A model generated the notes under the pieces. That model was not told the DNA's origin, ran no database searches, and saw only the letters and a list, made by a program, of their open reading frames with translations. 64,000 bases of DNA, from the NCBI RefSeq assembly GCF_035317345.1, contig NZ_JAYKTU010000007.1; one strand, 5' to 3'. Every line of letters begins with the position of its first letter. Position 1 is the first letter of the stretch. The translations under genes and the position numbers were made by a program. Origin of the DNA: Cellvibrio fontiphilus. GTDB taxonomy: Bacteria; Pseudomonadota; Gammaproteobacteria; Pseudomonadales; Cellvibrionaceae. Positions 25,357 through 33,183 of the stretch are shown one piece after another.

Positions 25357-26154
25357 ATGACATCACTGTTAAGTGCAAACAATATTTCATTTTCCCGCGA
25401 TGGCAATTGCATTCTGGAACATGCCAGTGCGGCTATTGGTGCGGGTGAATTTGTGGGGCTAATTGGCCCCAATGGTGCGGGTAAAAGTTCGCTGTTGCGG
25501 ATGATGGCGGGATTGCAGTTGCCGGATTCAGGCACAATAGAATTAACGCCAGATAGCACCAGCAGATTACAACCTTTGACGACTATTGCGGCGCGTGTGC
25601 GCGCACAAATACTGGCCTATTTGCCACAGCAAGAAATTCCAGCCTGGCCCTTACAGGTTGAACATTTGGTGGGCCTTGGGCGCGCGCCCTGGCACAAACC
25701 CATGAGTGGGAAATCACCGCGCGATAAACAAGCAATTGAGCGGGCGCTGGAGATTACCGAGTTGCAACCCTTGCGCCACCGAATAGTCACCAGGCTCTCG
25801 GGTGGTGAATTACAGCGCGCGCTGCTTGCACGGGTATTTGCCGGAGAACCAAAGATTATTCTGGCCGATGAACCCATCGCCGCGCTCGATCCTTATCACC
25901 AATTACACGTCATGGAATTACTTGCTGAACATGCCCGGCAAGGCGGAGCAGTGTTTGCAGCGCTCCACGATTTAAGCCTGGCTGCGCGATTTTGTTCGCG
26001 GTTGGTGTTAATGCACCACGGAAAAATTCTTGCCGATGCTGAACCCATTCAGGTACTCACTACTGAAAATCTGCAGCAGGTTTATGGCATTAGTGCGTAT
26101 GTAGATTGCCGTGAAGACGGTGTTGTTATCATTCCCCGTAAACGGGTGGTGTAA
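25357..26154 (+). CDS. ABC transporter ATPase for cobalamin/siderophore import
   Basis: This is the 265-residue ATPase subunit of the importer. Walker A is GPNGAGKSS (37-45). The signature LSGGELQRALLARV, Walker B IILADEP and the H-loop histidine in ALHDLSLAARF are all intact. It starts one base after the permease stop. The family (FhuC/BtuD-like) imports Fe3+-siderophores, haem or vitamin B12. Sequence alone does not separate these. Confidence 0.92.
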   Translation: MTSLLSANNISFSRDGNCILEHASAAIGAGEFVGLIGPNGAGKSSLLRMMAGLQLPDSGTIELTPDSTSRLQPLTTIAARVRAQILAYLPQQEIPAWPLQVEHLVGLGRAPWHKPMSGKSPRDKQAIERALEITELQPLRHRIVTRLSGGELQRALLARVFAGEPKIILADEPIAALDPYHQLHVMELLAEHARQGGAVFAALHDLSLAARFCSRLVLMHHGKILADAEPIQVLTTENLQQVYGISAYVDCREDGVVIIPRKRVV

Positions 26155-26613
26155 ATGAAAGCGAATCTGTTCAGGTGGGTGGTAAATGCGTGGCCGCCAT
26201 TATTTTTTGCCGGTATTAAAGTCACCTATCTCGCAGCGGATTATCGCGAAGCCCATGTCACACTGAAATTGCGTTGGTACAACCGTAATTATGTAGGGGT
26301 GCAATACGGTGGTAGTTTGATGTCCATGACAGACCCTTGGTACATGCTGTTGCTTATGCACAATTTGGGTAAAGAATATTTTGTGTGGGATAAACACGCC
26401 GAAATAGATTACATAGCTCCCGGTAAAACCCATGTACATGCGCATTTTAAAATCAGCGAAATGACGCTCGCAGAGATTCGCGATAAAACCGCGAATGGTG
26501 AAAAATACCTCCCTGAATTCAGTGTGGATATTCTGGATGAGTACAACAAGCTCGTCGCCCGCGTCAAACGCCGTGTCTATATCAAATTGAAACCTCGTGC
26601 ACGCGGCAATTAA
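26155..26613 (+). CDS. DUF4442 hotdog-fold protein (putative thioesterase)
   Basis: This 152-residue protein of the DUF4442 family has the hotdog fold shared with acyl-CoA thioesterases. Recognisable segments are YREAHVTLKLRWYNRNYVGVQYGGSLMSMTDP (starting YREAHV, ending MTDP) and YIAPGKTHVHAHF. Its ATG directly follows the stop of the ATPase gene with no gap, so it is co-expressed with the importer. A link between the two is not obvious. Catalytic activity is inferred from the fold only. Confidence 0.78.
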   Translation: MKANLFRWVVNAWPPLFFAGIKVTYLAADYREAHVTLKLRWYNRNYVGVQYGGSLMSMTDPWYMLLLMHNLGKEYFVWDKHAEIDYIAPGKTHVHAHFKISEMTLAEIRDKTANGEKYLPEFSVDILDEYNKLVARVKRRVYIKLKPRARGN

Positions 26614-26650
26614 AAACCCAAGTCGTCTTCCTCTTTGATTGGTAAACCCT

Positions 26651-27691
26651 ATGTTAAATGTTGCGCTCTGTTCTTATGGTATGTCGGGCAAGGTGTTTCA
26701 TGCGCCGCTGATTAGCGCTGAACCTTGTTTGCATTTGCACACGATTCTGCAGCGCGGTGAACCCAGCGCAATAATGCAATATCCGCAAGTACACATCGCC
26801 AAGACTTTTGAGGAAATCATCGCCAACCCACAAATTGATTTGGTAGTAGTAAATACGCCCAACGAATTGCATTACCCCATGACCCAAGCGGCATTGCGCG
26901 CGGGTAAACATGTGGTGGTAGAAAAACCCTTTACCCTGAGTGTAGCGGAAGGCAAGGAACTCATCGCGCTGGCACAGCAACAACAAAAAGTACTGTCGGT
27001 TTTTCAAAACAAACGTTTGGAAAGCGATCATCTGGATACAAAAAAAATCATCGACTCTGGTTTGCTGGGCCGCATAGTGGAAGTGGAATGGCATTACGAT
27101 CGCTACCGCACCAACATCACCCACAAAAAATGGAAAGAGGACAAGTTGCCCGGCTCAGGTACCTGGTTTGATTTGGGTATTCACATGCTGGATTCCATGC
27201 TGTGTTTATTCGGCAAGCCACAGGCTGTTTATGCGGATATGCGCAGCCTGCGCCGCGCCGAGGGTGCCACCGATTATTTTAATGTGTGCTTTCACTACGC
27301 CGATATGCGGGTATTGCTGCGCTCCAATACTTACGTAAGTGAAAAAGGTGCAACGGTTACCATTCACGGTGATAAGGGTTCATTCTTAAAGTTCGGGCAG
27401 GACGTGCAAGAAGCGCAATTAATGCGCGGTACTTTGCCGGGTATGCAAGGCTGGGCGCAACCGGGTGAGGATAATTACGCGGTTGTTCATCACCACAATG
27501 GTTTTGAAACCAAACGTGAGATTAGTGCCGGCCAGCGTGGTTGTTACGAGCAGTATTACCAAAATATTTGCGCCGCTATTCAGGGCGCAGCGCCCCTGGC
27601 GTTTTTGCCCGAGCAATCCTTGTTGGGTGTTGAGTTGCTATTAGCGGCTGAGCAAAGTGCGGCAACAGGAACCTTGATCCAACTGGATTAA
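26651..27691 (+). CDS. Gfo/Idh/MocA-family NAD(P)-dependent oxidoreductase
   Basis: This 346-residue dehydrogenase resembles the YhhX/YdgJ (scyllo-inositol dehydrogenase-like) branch. The N-terminal Rossmann part begins LNVALCSYGMSGKVFHAP. The family motif EKPFTLSVAEG supplies the catalytic Lys, and DLGIHMLD the catalytic Asp/His pair. The substrate is probably a sugar or cyclitol. The ATG at 26651 is chosen over a TTG four codons upstream. It lies 37 bases after the DUF4442 gene, possibly in the same transcript as the ROK kinase. Confidence 0.85.
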   Translation: MLNVALCSYGMSGKVFHAPLISAEPCLHLHTILQRGEPSAIMQYPQVHIAKTFEEIIANPQIDLVVVNTPNELHYPMTQAALRAGKHVVVEKPFTLSVAEGKELIALAQQQQKVLSVFQNKRLESDHLDTKKIIDSGLLGRIVEVEWHYDRYRTNITHKKWKEDKLPGSGTWFDLGIHMLDSMLCLFGKPQAVYADMRSLRRAEGATDYFNVCFHYADMRVLLRSNTYVSEKGATVTIHGDKGSFLKFGQDVQEAQLMRGTLPGMQGWAQPGEDNYAVVHHHNGFETKREISAGQRGCYEQYYQNICAAIQGAAPLAFLPEQSLLGVELLLAAEQSAATGTLIQLD

Positions 27692-27756
27692 ACTTTTTTC
27701 AACTATCTATTTTTTCAGCTATTTATTTTTTGACATCCACTTTTTTCAGGAACCGT

Positions 27757-29028
27757 ATGAGTCCAAGTCTCGCGGGCAACGCCAATCGCTTTGTGTTGTT
27801 CAGTGTGTTTTTTTCTGCGCGCGCCTACTACCCGGTGCTGGCGATTTTATTTATCGACCTGGGCTTAACACTCGATCAATTTGTGATGCTCAATTTACTC
27901 TGGGCGCTCACTATTTTTTTATTTGAAGTTCCCTCAGGCGCGCTGGCGGATACCATCGGGCGGCGCCGGTTATTAATTGCCGCATCGGTATTAATGATTG
28001 TGGAAATGCTCTGTTTGTTATTTGCGCCGCGCGACGCGGGTATCTTGCTGCTGGTGTTTTGCATTATCAACCGCATTTGTTCTGGGCTATCGGAAGCTTG
28101 CGCAAGTGGTGCTGATGAAGCGCTGGCTTATGATTCACTGCCTGCAGAGCATCGCGCCCAGGCTTGGGATCATTTGCTTGCCAAAGTCATGCGCTGGCGC
28201 TCGCTCGGTTATGTGGTGGCGATGATTTTGGGTGGTTTACTCTACGATGCGCGCGCCGTAAATCTGTTATTGCCAGAGGTTTGGCATATCGAGGCAACAA
28301 CCGCGCAGCGGCTTCCTGTGATGCTGGTGTTATTGCAAGCGGTGGTGTGTTTATTCATTACCCTGCGCATGGTGGAACCGCCCCATGCGACGGCAGCTTC
28401 ACCACTGGCGCATGCGTTCAAGCTCACGCTGAGCACCGCCCGCTGGGTGTTGACTAACCCTAAAACTCTGGTGGTTATTGCGGTGGGGGTACTGCTGGAT
28501 TCCATAGTGCGAAATTTTGCGACCATCACCAGCAGCTACTATCGCCTGATTGAATTACCTGAGTGGAGTTATGGTTTTTTGGGCGCTGCCTCAGGAGTAT
28601 TGGGCTGGTTTGTGCCGGGTATCGCCAAGCGTTTGAATGCGCGTTTTTCCATGCTCGGCAATTTAGCTTTGATTGCACTGCTCGCACTGGTTGGCTTGCT
28701 CGCCTTGGTGCCTGCCTGGCCGTTTTATGGTCTGATTCCCGCGTTATTGTTAATGGCGACTATGGGGTTATTGGGTTTCACCGTTAGCAGAGTCTTGCAC
28801 CAGGAAGCGGATTCAGCGCGCCGCGCGACAGTTTTGTCTGTCAAGGGGCTCATTTTCAACTTGGGCTATGGCCTGTTCAGTTTTGGCTTTGCATCACTGT
28901 TGGCGGTATTACCTGACTCACCTGAAGGTATTGCGCTGCGAAATGCGCTGTTGTGGCAGATTCCCTTCTTTGTATTGCTGGCGGGAGGATTGTTGGTGTG
29001 GGCGTTTTACTACCTTAAACGCCGTTAA
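27757..29028 (+). CDS. MFS transporter
   Basis: This is a 423-residue major facilitator superfamily protein with 12 predicted membrane helices. The MFS loop signature between helices 2 and 3 appears as GALADTIGRRRLL. The polar ASGADEALAYDSLP segment occurs in MFS proteins with an EmrD/YbfB-like or sugar-efflux layout. The ATG at 27757 has AGGA 5 bases upstream; a TTG nine codons earlier is unlikely. The substrate is unknown. It follows the oxidoreductase gene by 65 bases. Confidence 0.85.
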   Translation: MSPSLAGNANRFVLFSVFFSARAYYPVLAILFIDLGLTLDQFVMLNLLWALTIFLFEVPSGALADTIGRRRLLIAASVLMIVEMLCLLFAPRDAGILLLVFCIINRICSGLSEACASGADEALAYDSLPAEHRAQAWDHLLAKVMRWRSLGYVVAMILGGLLYDARAVNLLLPEVWHIEATTAQRLPVMLVLLQAVVCLFITLRMVEPPHATAASPLAHAFKLTLSTARWVLTNPKTLVVIAVGVLLDSIVRNFATITSSYYRLIELPEWSYGFLGAASGVLGWFVPGIAKRLNARFSMLGNLALIALLALVGLLALVPAWPFYGLIPALLLMATMGLLGFTVSRVLHQEADSARRATVLSVKGLIFNLGYGLFSFGFASLLAVLPDSPEGIALRNALLWQIPFFVLLAGGLLVWAFYYLKRR

Positions 29029-29188
29029 TTAAGGTCGCGATGAGCAGGATAGTTTGCGGTGGTTTAAGTCGGGCTTTTGGCGTCAAAAATTCTATTGTGT
29101 CGGATAAATTTACATTGATGATGATATGGGCGCCATCTGATAACTAAAAATACTATTGAAATCACACTATTAGGCTAAATTTTTATTT
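29029..29188. other. Intergenic region with a possible 35-residue small ORF
   Basis: A frame from ATG 29040 to TAA 29147 (35 residues, starting MSRIVCGG) has AAGG 5 bases upstream. It shows no recognisable feature and may be chance. The region leads into the sigma-54-type promoter of the PEP-CTERM gene, so activator-binding sites are expected here, but I cannot define them. Confidence 0.3.
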
Positions 29189-29204
29189 TGGCACAGAGTG
29201 TGCA
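29189..29204 (+). promoter_or_regulatory. Sigma-54 (RpoN) -24/-12 promoter of the PEP-CTERM gene
   Basis: TGGCACAGAGTGTGCA matches the RpoN consensus TGGCACGRNNNTTGCW at all but two positions. The invariant GG (29190-29191) and GC (29202-29203) are separated by exactly 10 bases. Transcription would start near 29214 and give a leader of about 50 bases before the GTG start. RpoN promoters need an enhancer-binding activator. PEP-CTERM genes in other bacteria are reported to be controlled by the PrsK/PrsR pair acting through RpoN. Confidence 0.75.
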
Positions 29205-29265
29205 TTAAATTTAAAAAATGTGCTCTTAATCACATTTTGCTAATTCAATCCTAAAGGAGACCGCT

Positions 29266-29856
29266 GTGTTGCAGTCATTGATTAAATCTGGAGTTGTAGT
29301 TGTTGTAGCAAGTTTATGGAGCATGGTGGCGTCTGCTGGCACCATTAGTTGCGGCAACCAATACCGCACCGCCTCGCTGACTTCTGCGGAGTTATGTTTC
29401 ACTGGTTCCGGTAACACCAAAGAGTCTGACATCGAGAGCTACTTTGGTGGCGATTGGGATCACCTGGGTGGAGTGGCCGGTGCCGCAAACAACAATGCCT
29501 CAATCACAGAAGGTTATTTGACTGTAACCCTGACCTCGGGTACTTGGGGTGCAACTGGCCTAATCACTGGTACTTGGGCAATAGATAGCAGTTTCTGGAC
29601 TGTGTACGGCAAAGCGGCGTTGTCTGTTCACGTCGGCAACGGCAAATATGACCCGGATCATTTTGCTTGGACAATCAGTGAAGGCAACACCTCTGGCACT
29701 TGGTATTACGAACGTTTGAGCGGTAACGGTGGCGGTTTGTCTAACATGCACTTGTGGGGTTCAGGCGAGCCTGCCACTCAAGTGTCTGAGCCAAACGTTG
29801 CTCTTCTGTTAATGCTGGGACTGCTTTCTATGTTTGTTGCCCGTCGTCGCGTTTAA
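29266..29856 (+). CDS. PEP-CTERM sorting-domain protein
   Basis: This is a 196-residue secreted protein with an N-terminal signal peptide (through about AGT, residue 25) and a C-terminal PEP-CTERM anchor. The anchor is a Ser-Glu-Pro triplet, a hydrophobic helix (ALLLMLGLLSMFVA) and a basic tail RRR. Such tails are recognised and cleaved by exosortase (EpsH), and the proteins are exported to the surface or matrix. The middle is Gly/Ser/Thr-rich with Trp and no known domain. The GTG start has AAAGGAG 6 bases upstream. No exosortase gene is in the window, so this is a distant target gene. Confidence 0.88.
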   Translation: MLQSLIKSGVVVVVASLWSMVASAGTISCGNQYRTASLTSAELCFTGSGNTKESDIESYFGGDWDHLGGVAGAANNNASITEGYLTVTLTSGTWGATGLITGTWAIDSSFWTVYGKAALSVHVGNGKYDPDHFAWTISEGNTSGTWYYERLSGNGGGLSNMHLWGSGEPATQVSEPNVALLLMLGLLSMFVARRRV

Positions 29857-29875
29857 TTAAGGTTTCTCGCTACGC

Positions 29876-29905
29876 AAAACCGCAGCCTCGGCTGCGGTTT
29901 TTTTT
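29876..29905 (+). terminator. Rho-independent terminator after the PEP-CTERM gene
   Basis: AAAACCGCAGC (29876-29886) pairs with GCTGCGGTTTT (29891-29901) across a CTCG loop, followed by more T. It may also stop the minus-strand transcript that ends at 29929. Confidence 0.9.
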
Positions 29906-29928
29906 GCGTTACGATTTCAGCGCATGGG

Positions 29929-30702
29929 CTAATGACGAGGATTGAGCAGGAGATTGATAAAGTAGGTGCTCAGGCACCAGAGAACAATCAACAGTGATAC
30001 CAGTAACAGGGCAATGAAGGCAAAAATATCCGGTGCTTTCATCAGGGTGGTCATTAAGGAGTCCTCATAGTAAAAAAACCATTGGTGCCCCTCAGGAAAA
30101 ACCTGCACATGTAGCCAATAAAAAACGGCAGTGGGGCCAAGCAGCATGACCACTGCAGCGATTGCCAATGCACTACTCAAAAACCCCAGCATCACTTTTT
30201 TTGTCGTTGGCGGTAAGTATGTTTTCCAGCGTGCCAAGCCAATCATGCCCAGCCACACTGTCAGGCCAATCAACCCAAGCAGGTAAAATCTGTCAATCAA
30301 ATTGGCGACATCTTGCAAATGAATCACTTCAGCTTCGTGCATTAGCGGTGTGTTTCGGCCATTTTGCTGCTGATAGCTTATAGCCTGCAAACCTTTGCCG
30401 CTATTTTGTACGGCATCGCTGATTTCGCCAAAAAGCCGCCAGTGCTCCTCGCTGGCAGTGAACTCAAAATCGTCTTTGAAGCGATTCTGTGGAGCAAATT
30501 CAGCAATATGCTGATCCAGCCCCAGCAAGCGATAGCCAAGAGGATAGGCAAAGTGAAATTGCGCCAGCAGGTGCCAGCTAAGCAGGGCAAGGCTGATTAA
30601 CTGGCAAGTAAAAAACACCGGCCAAAAAATTGTCTGCTGCCAGTTGCTCGACAAGGTTGCGGTGTCGGTTTTTCTTGCATTGCTTCCCGGGCGCTTTTTC
30701 AC
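29929..30702 (-). CDS. DUF1461 integral membrane protein
   Basis: This is a 257-residue protein of the DUF1461 (TIGR01906) family with four or five membrane helices. One is near residues 28-50, with others at about 140-158, 172-195 and 232-252. A periplasmic loop carries the family segments MHEAEVIHLQDV and FPEGHQWFFYYEDSLM. The GTG start is preceded by CAGGAA. It lies 24 bases after dapE and is probably co-transcribed with it. Its function is not known. Confidence 0.78.
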   Translation of the reverse strand: MKKRPGSNARKTDTATLSSNWQQTIFWPVFFTCQLISLALLSWHLLAQFHFAYPLGYRLLGLDQHIAEFAPQNRFKDDFEFTASEEHWRLFGEISDAVQNSGKGLQAISYQQQNGRNTPLMHEAEVIHLQDVANLIDRFYLLGLIGLTVWLGMIGLARWKTYLPPTTKKVMLGFLSSALAIAAVVMLLGPTAVFYWLHVQVFPEGHQWFFYYEDSLMTTLMKAPDIFAFIALLLVSLLIVLWCLSTYFINLLLNPRH

Positions 30703-30726
30703 GTTGGGTTCCTGGTTCTTTCGCTG

Positions 30727-31866
30727 TTAAACCAGCAACTGCTCAAGTGTGCGCTCATAGATCGCGGTCAGTTTATTCAGGTCATCGGCGCTAATACATT
30801 CGTTCACTTTGTGAATGGTGGCGTTAATCGGCCCCAGCTCCACAACCTGCGCCCCTGTTGGTGCGATAAAGCGCCCATCAGAGGTTCCACCGGAGGTCGA
30901 TAACTCGGTGTCCAGGCCGGTTTCAGTCTTGATTGCACTTACTACCGCGTTCACCAAATCTCCCCGAGGTGTGAGGAACGGCTGGCCACTTAATATCCAC
31001 TGCAGGTCATAGGTAAGCTGGTGTTTGTTAAGTATGGTTTCGGTGCGTTCGCGCAATAATTGATCCGTCACCTCGGTGGAGAAGCGGAAATTAAACACTA
31101 CTTCTACTTCGCCCGGAATTACGTTGGTCGCGCCGGTACCACCGTTAATGTTGGACACTTGAAAGCTGGTTGCCGGAAAAAATTCGTTGCCGTTATCCCA
31201 GTGTGCCGCGGCCAACGCTGCCAGCGCAGGTGCTAGTTTGTGGATGGGGTTATCGGCAAGGTGAGGGTAGGCAACGTGACCTTGAATTCCCTTTACTTTC
31301 AAAATGCCGCCGAGTGAACCACGGCGACCGTTTTTAATCACGTCGCCCACCAAGTTGGTACTGGAGGGTTCGCCCACTATGCACCAGGTGATTTTGGTGT
31401 TGCGCGCTTCCAGCCACTCCACTACTTTCACCGTGCCATTAATGGATGGGCCTTCTTCGTCACTGGTAATTAAAAATGCAATACGGCCTTGGTGATTAGG
31501 GTGCTTGGCGACAAAGTTTTCACAGGCGACCACCATCGCGGCGAGTGAACCTTTCATATCGGCGGCGCCGCGCCCATGCAACATGCCGTCGATGATTTTT
31601 GGTTCAAACGGCGGGTTGCTCCAATTGGCTTCCGGGCCAGTGGGCACTACATCGGTGTGACCGGCAAACGCGAGAATCGGGCCGTCATCGCCGCGAATAC
31701 ACCAAAAATTATCTACCTCACCAAAACGCAACCGCTCGGTTTTGAATCCAATTGCTTCCAGGCGGCGGATCATCATGTCCTGACAACCATCATCCTCAGG
31801 TGTTACCGAACGGCAACGAATTAAATCGGTAGCAAGTTGCAATGTGGGGGTTAGCACAGAAGTCAT
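30727..31866 (-). CDS. dapE: Succinyl-diaminopimelate desuccinylase
   Basis: DapE removes succinate from N-succinyl-LL-diaminopimelate in lysine and peptidoglycan synthesis. The 379-residue M20 peptidase has AFAGHTDVVPTG with the first zinc-binding His, RGAADMKGS with the bridging Asp, SDEEGPSINGT with the catalytic Glu, and a late TSGGTSDGRFI. I start at the ATG at 31866, which aligns with E. coli DapE; 21 upstream codons look like membrane-type noise. dapC and dapD, steps of the same pathway, are about 8-10 kb to the right on the same strand. Confidence 0.96.
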   Translation of the reverse strand: MTSVLTPTLQLATDLIRCRSVTPEDDGCQDMMIRRLEAIGFKTERLRFGEVDNFWCIRGDDGPILAFAGHTDVVPTGPEANWSNPPFEPKIIDGMLHGRGAADMKGSLAAMVVACENFVAKHPNHQGRIAFLITSDEEGPSINGTVKVVEWLEARNTKITWCIVGEPSSTNLVGDVIKNGRRGSLGGILKVKGIQGHVAYPHLADNPIHKLAPALAALAAAHWDNGNEFFPATSFQVSNINGGTGATNVIPGEVEVVFNFRFSTEVTDQLLRERTETILNKHQLTYDLQWILSGQPFLTPRGDLVNAVVSAIKTETGLDTELSTSGGTSDGRFIAPTGAQVVELGPINATIHKVNECISADDLNKLTAIYERTLEQLLV

Positions 31867-32016
31867 GGCAAGGTCCAAGAGGCATAAAAATAAAATGATG
31901 GCGCAGCAAGCAAACAGCGCAATAAGCACCTATAACACGCAGCGCGGTGATGGCGGGATTCTACAGGTTTGCCGCGAGTGGCTCTAGCAATTGGGCGCTA
32001 TAGGTAGGCAGAAAAA

Positions 32017-32035
32017 AGCCCCTTCTGGAGGGGCT
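32017..32035 (-). terminator. Terminator after hsp20 (minus strand)
   Basis: AGCCCCT (32017-32023) pairs with AGGGGCT (32029-32035) across TCTGG. Read on the minus strand it is followed by TTTTTT, giving a standard terminator for hsp20. Confidence 0.85.
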
Positions 32036-32056
32036 AATAATAAAAGAGCTATCGCT

Positions 32057-32623
32057 TCAGTGGCTGTTGATATCAATACGTTTGCTTTCACTGGGTGGTA
32101 ATGCTTTGCGTGGAATAGTCACTTCCAGCAAGCCATTTTTCATCGATGCTTTTATTTCTTCCTGATTGCAATCCTCTGGCAAAGTCAGCAAACGCTGGAA
32201 GCTGCCAAATGAGCGCTCCATGCGGTAATAATGTTTATCGCTGGATTCACTCTCAGCTTTCTTCTCGCCGCGAATTGTCAGTACGCCTTTATTAATTTCC
32301 AAGCTGACATCCTTCTCGGTCAAGCCGGGTGCTTCCAGACTGATATGGTAAGCCTTGTCATCACTGGCAACATTTAATTTGGCTTGAAAACCGGTGATAT
32401 TAAACAGGCCATCTTTAGGCCAGCGGCTATTGAGTGAAGGCAGATTAAAATCGCGGAAGGTTGAATCAAACAAGCGATCAATTTCCCGCTGTAGCCGCAC
32501 CATTGGGTGAGTATCGGCACCGCTACTTTTATCATCACTGGTTGTATTGATGGTGCCGGGTGTTTGTTGTCCGGCATCTTCGTGTTTAAACCAGTTCCAA
32601 GGGTTGAGTTGTGATCTGTTCAT
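32057..32623 (-). CDS. Hsp20/alpha-crystallin small heat-shock protein
   Basis: This is a 188-residue small heat-shock chaperone that holds unfolding proteins in a refoldable state. The alpha-crystallin domain spans about 80-180 (KLNVASDDKAYHISLEAPGL, later GVLTIRGEKK and KNGLLEVTIPR). The C-terminal I-x-I motif for oligomer assembly appears as IDI. The N-terminal arm is polar. A perfect AGGAGG lies 5 bases before the ATG; a GTG two codons earlier lies inside the Shine-Dalgarno. A heat-shock promoter is expected but was not clearly found. Confidence 0.93.
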   Translation of the reverse strand: MNRSQLNPWNWFKHEDAGQQTPGTINTTSDDKSSGADTHPMVRLQREIDRLFDSTFRDFNLPSLNSRWPKDGLFNITGFQAKLNVASDDKAYHISLEAPGLTEKDVSLEINKGVLTIRGEKKAESESSDKHYYRMERSFGSFQRLLTLPEDCNQEEIKASMKNGLLEVTIPRKALPPSESKRIDINSH

Positions 32624-32992
32624 AAACACCTCCTGTTGTTAAGGGTCAGTATCAGCCTAGCGCTATTTGGCCCCCGCTTTTTTGTGCTGGATCAAGAAGC
32701 GCTGTTAATGTTTAGCTGGGTGCCCAAGGCCTAAGTTCAAGGTTTACGGTTTCTATTTCAGCCGGGTTTTTAAATTAAATTTTTATAAAAAAGATCACTG
32801 AAATAAATTGCATTTATTAATATTTTTTCGCTGCGGTGCCACCAATAAAGGTGCTTTTGGATGGCTTTGCCAAACAGATTAAATTTTTTTATTAACATGC
32901 TTGAACTTTATTTATGAAGGCCTTATCTAAGGCCGCAGCTTCGTTGGCTACGATTGTTTTGTGGGGCTAATCCCGTTACTGAGGAAAAAACA
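32624..32992. other. AT-rich intergenic region with a small palindrome
   Basis: This region separates divergent hsp20 and the small ORF/ABC operon. It is AT-rich with A/T runs around 32770-32825 and 32880-32890. A hairpin GGCCTT-ATCT-AAGGCC (32919-32934) and an operator-like TTTGG-N9-CCAAA pair near 32857-32876 are visible. No other gene is supported. Confidence 0.4.
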
Positions 32993-33109
32993 ATGTATAA
33001 CGCGAACCTTATTGTTAACGCGAATTCTGTCCATAACCTGATTAATCTGTTCCCTTTTCCTATTTTTGTACGCTCCTCGCGTCCACCACCCGCTGCTCGC
33101 CCGAGTTAA
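32993..33109 (+). CDS. Putative 38-residue small protein or leader peptide
   Basis: An ATG at 32993 with GAGG 8 bases upstream opens a frame of 38 codons ending at TAA 33109, 74 bases before the ABC ATPase gene. The peptide is Asn-rich at the start (MYNANLIVNANSVHNLINL), has FPFPIF in the middle and ends in SSRPPPAARPS. The Pro-Pro-Pro run is a known kind of ribosome-pausing sequence that depends on EF-P. It could be a regulatory leader for the ABC operon or a free small protein. No family is recognised. Confidence 0.45.
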   Translation: MYNANLIVNANSVHNLINLFPFPIFVRSSRPPPAARPS

Positions 33110-33183
33110 CGCAGGGTTTCCTCCCGTAGATTTTATTAGCTGAATTTTTCTGATTAGTTTCGTCCATTAATCTGGAGGCTTTT

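Noticed and set aside
32630..32710. Possible sigma-32 heat-shock promoter of hsp20
   Set aside because: A CTTGAT-like -35 can be seen on the minus strand, but no CCCCAT-type -10 occurs at proper spacing.
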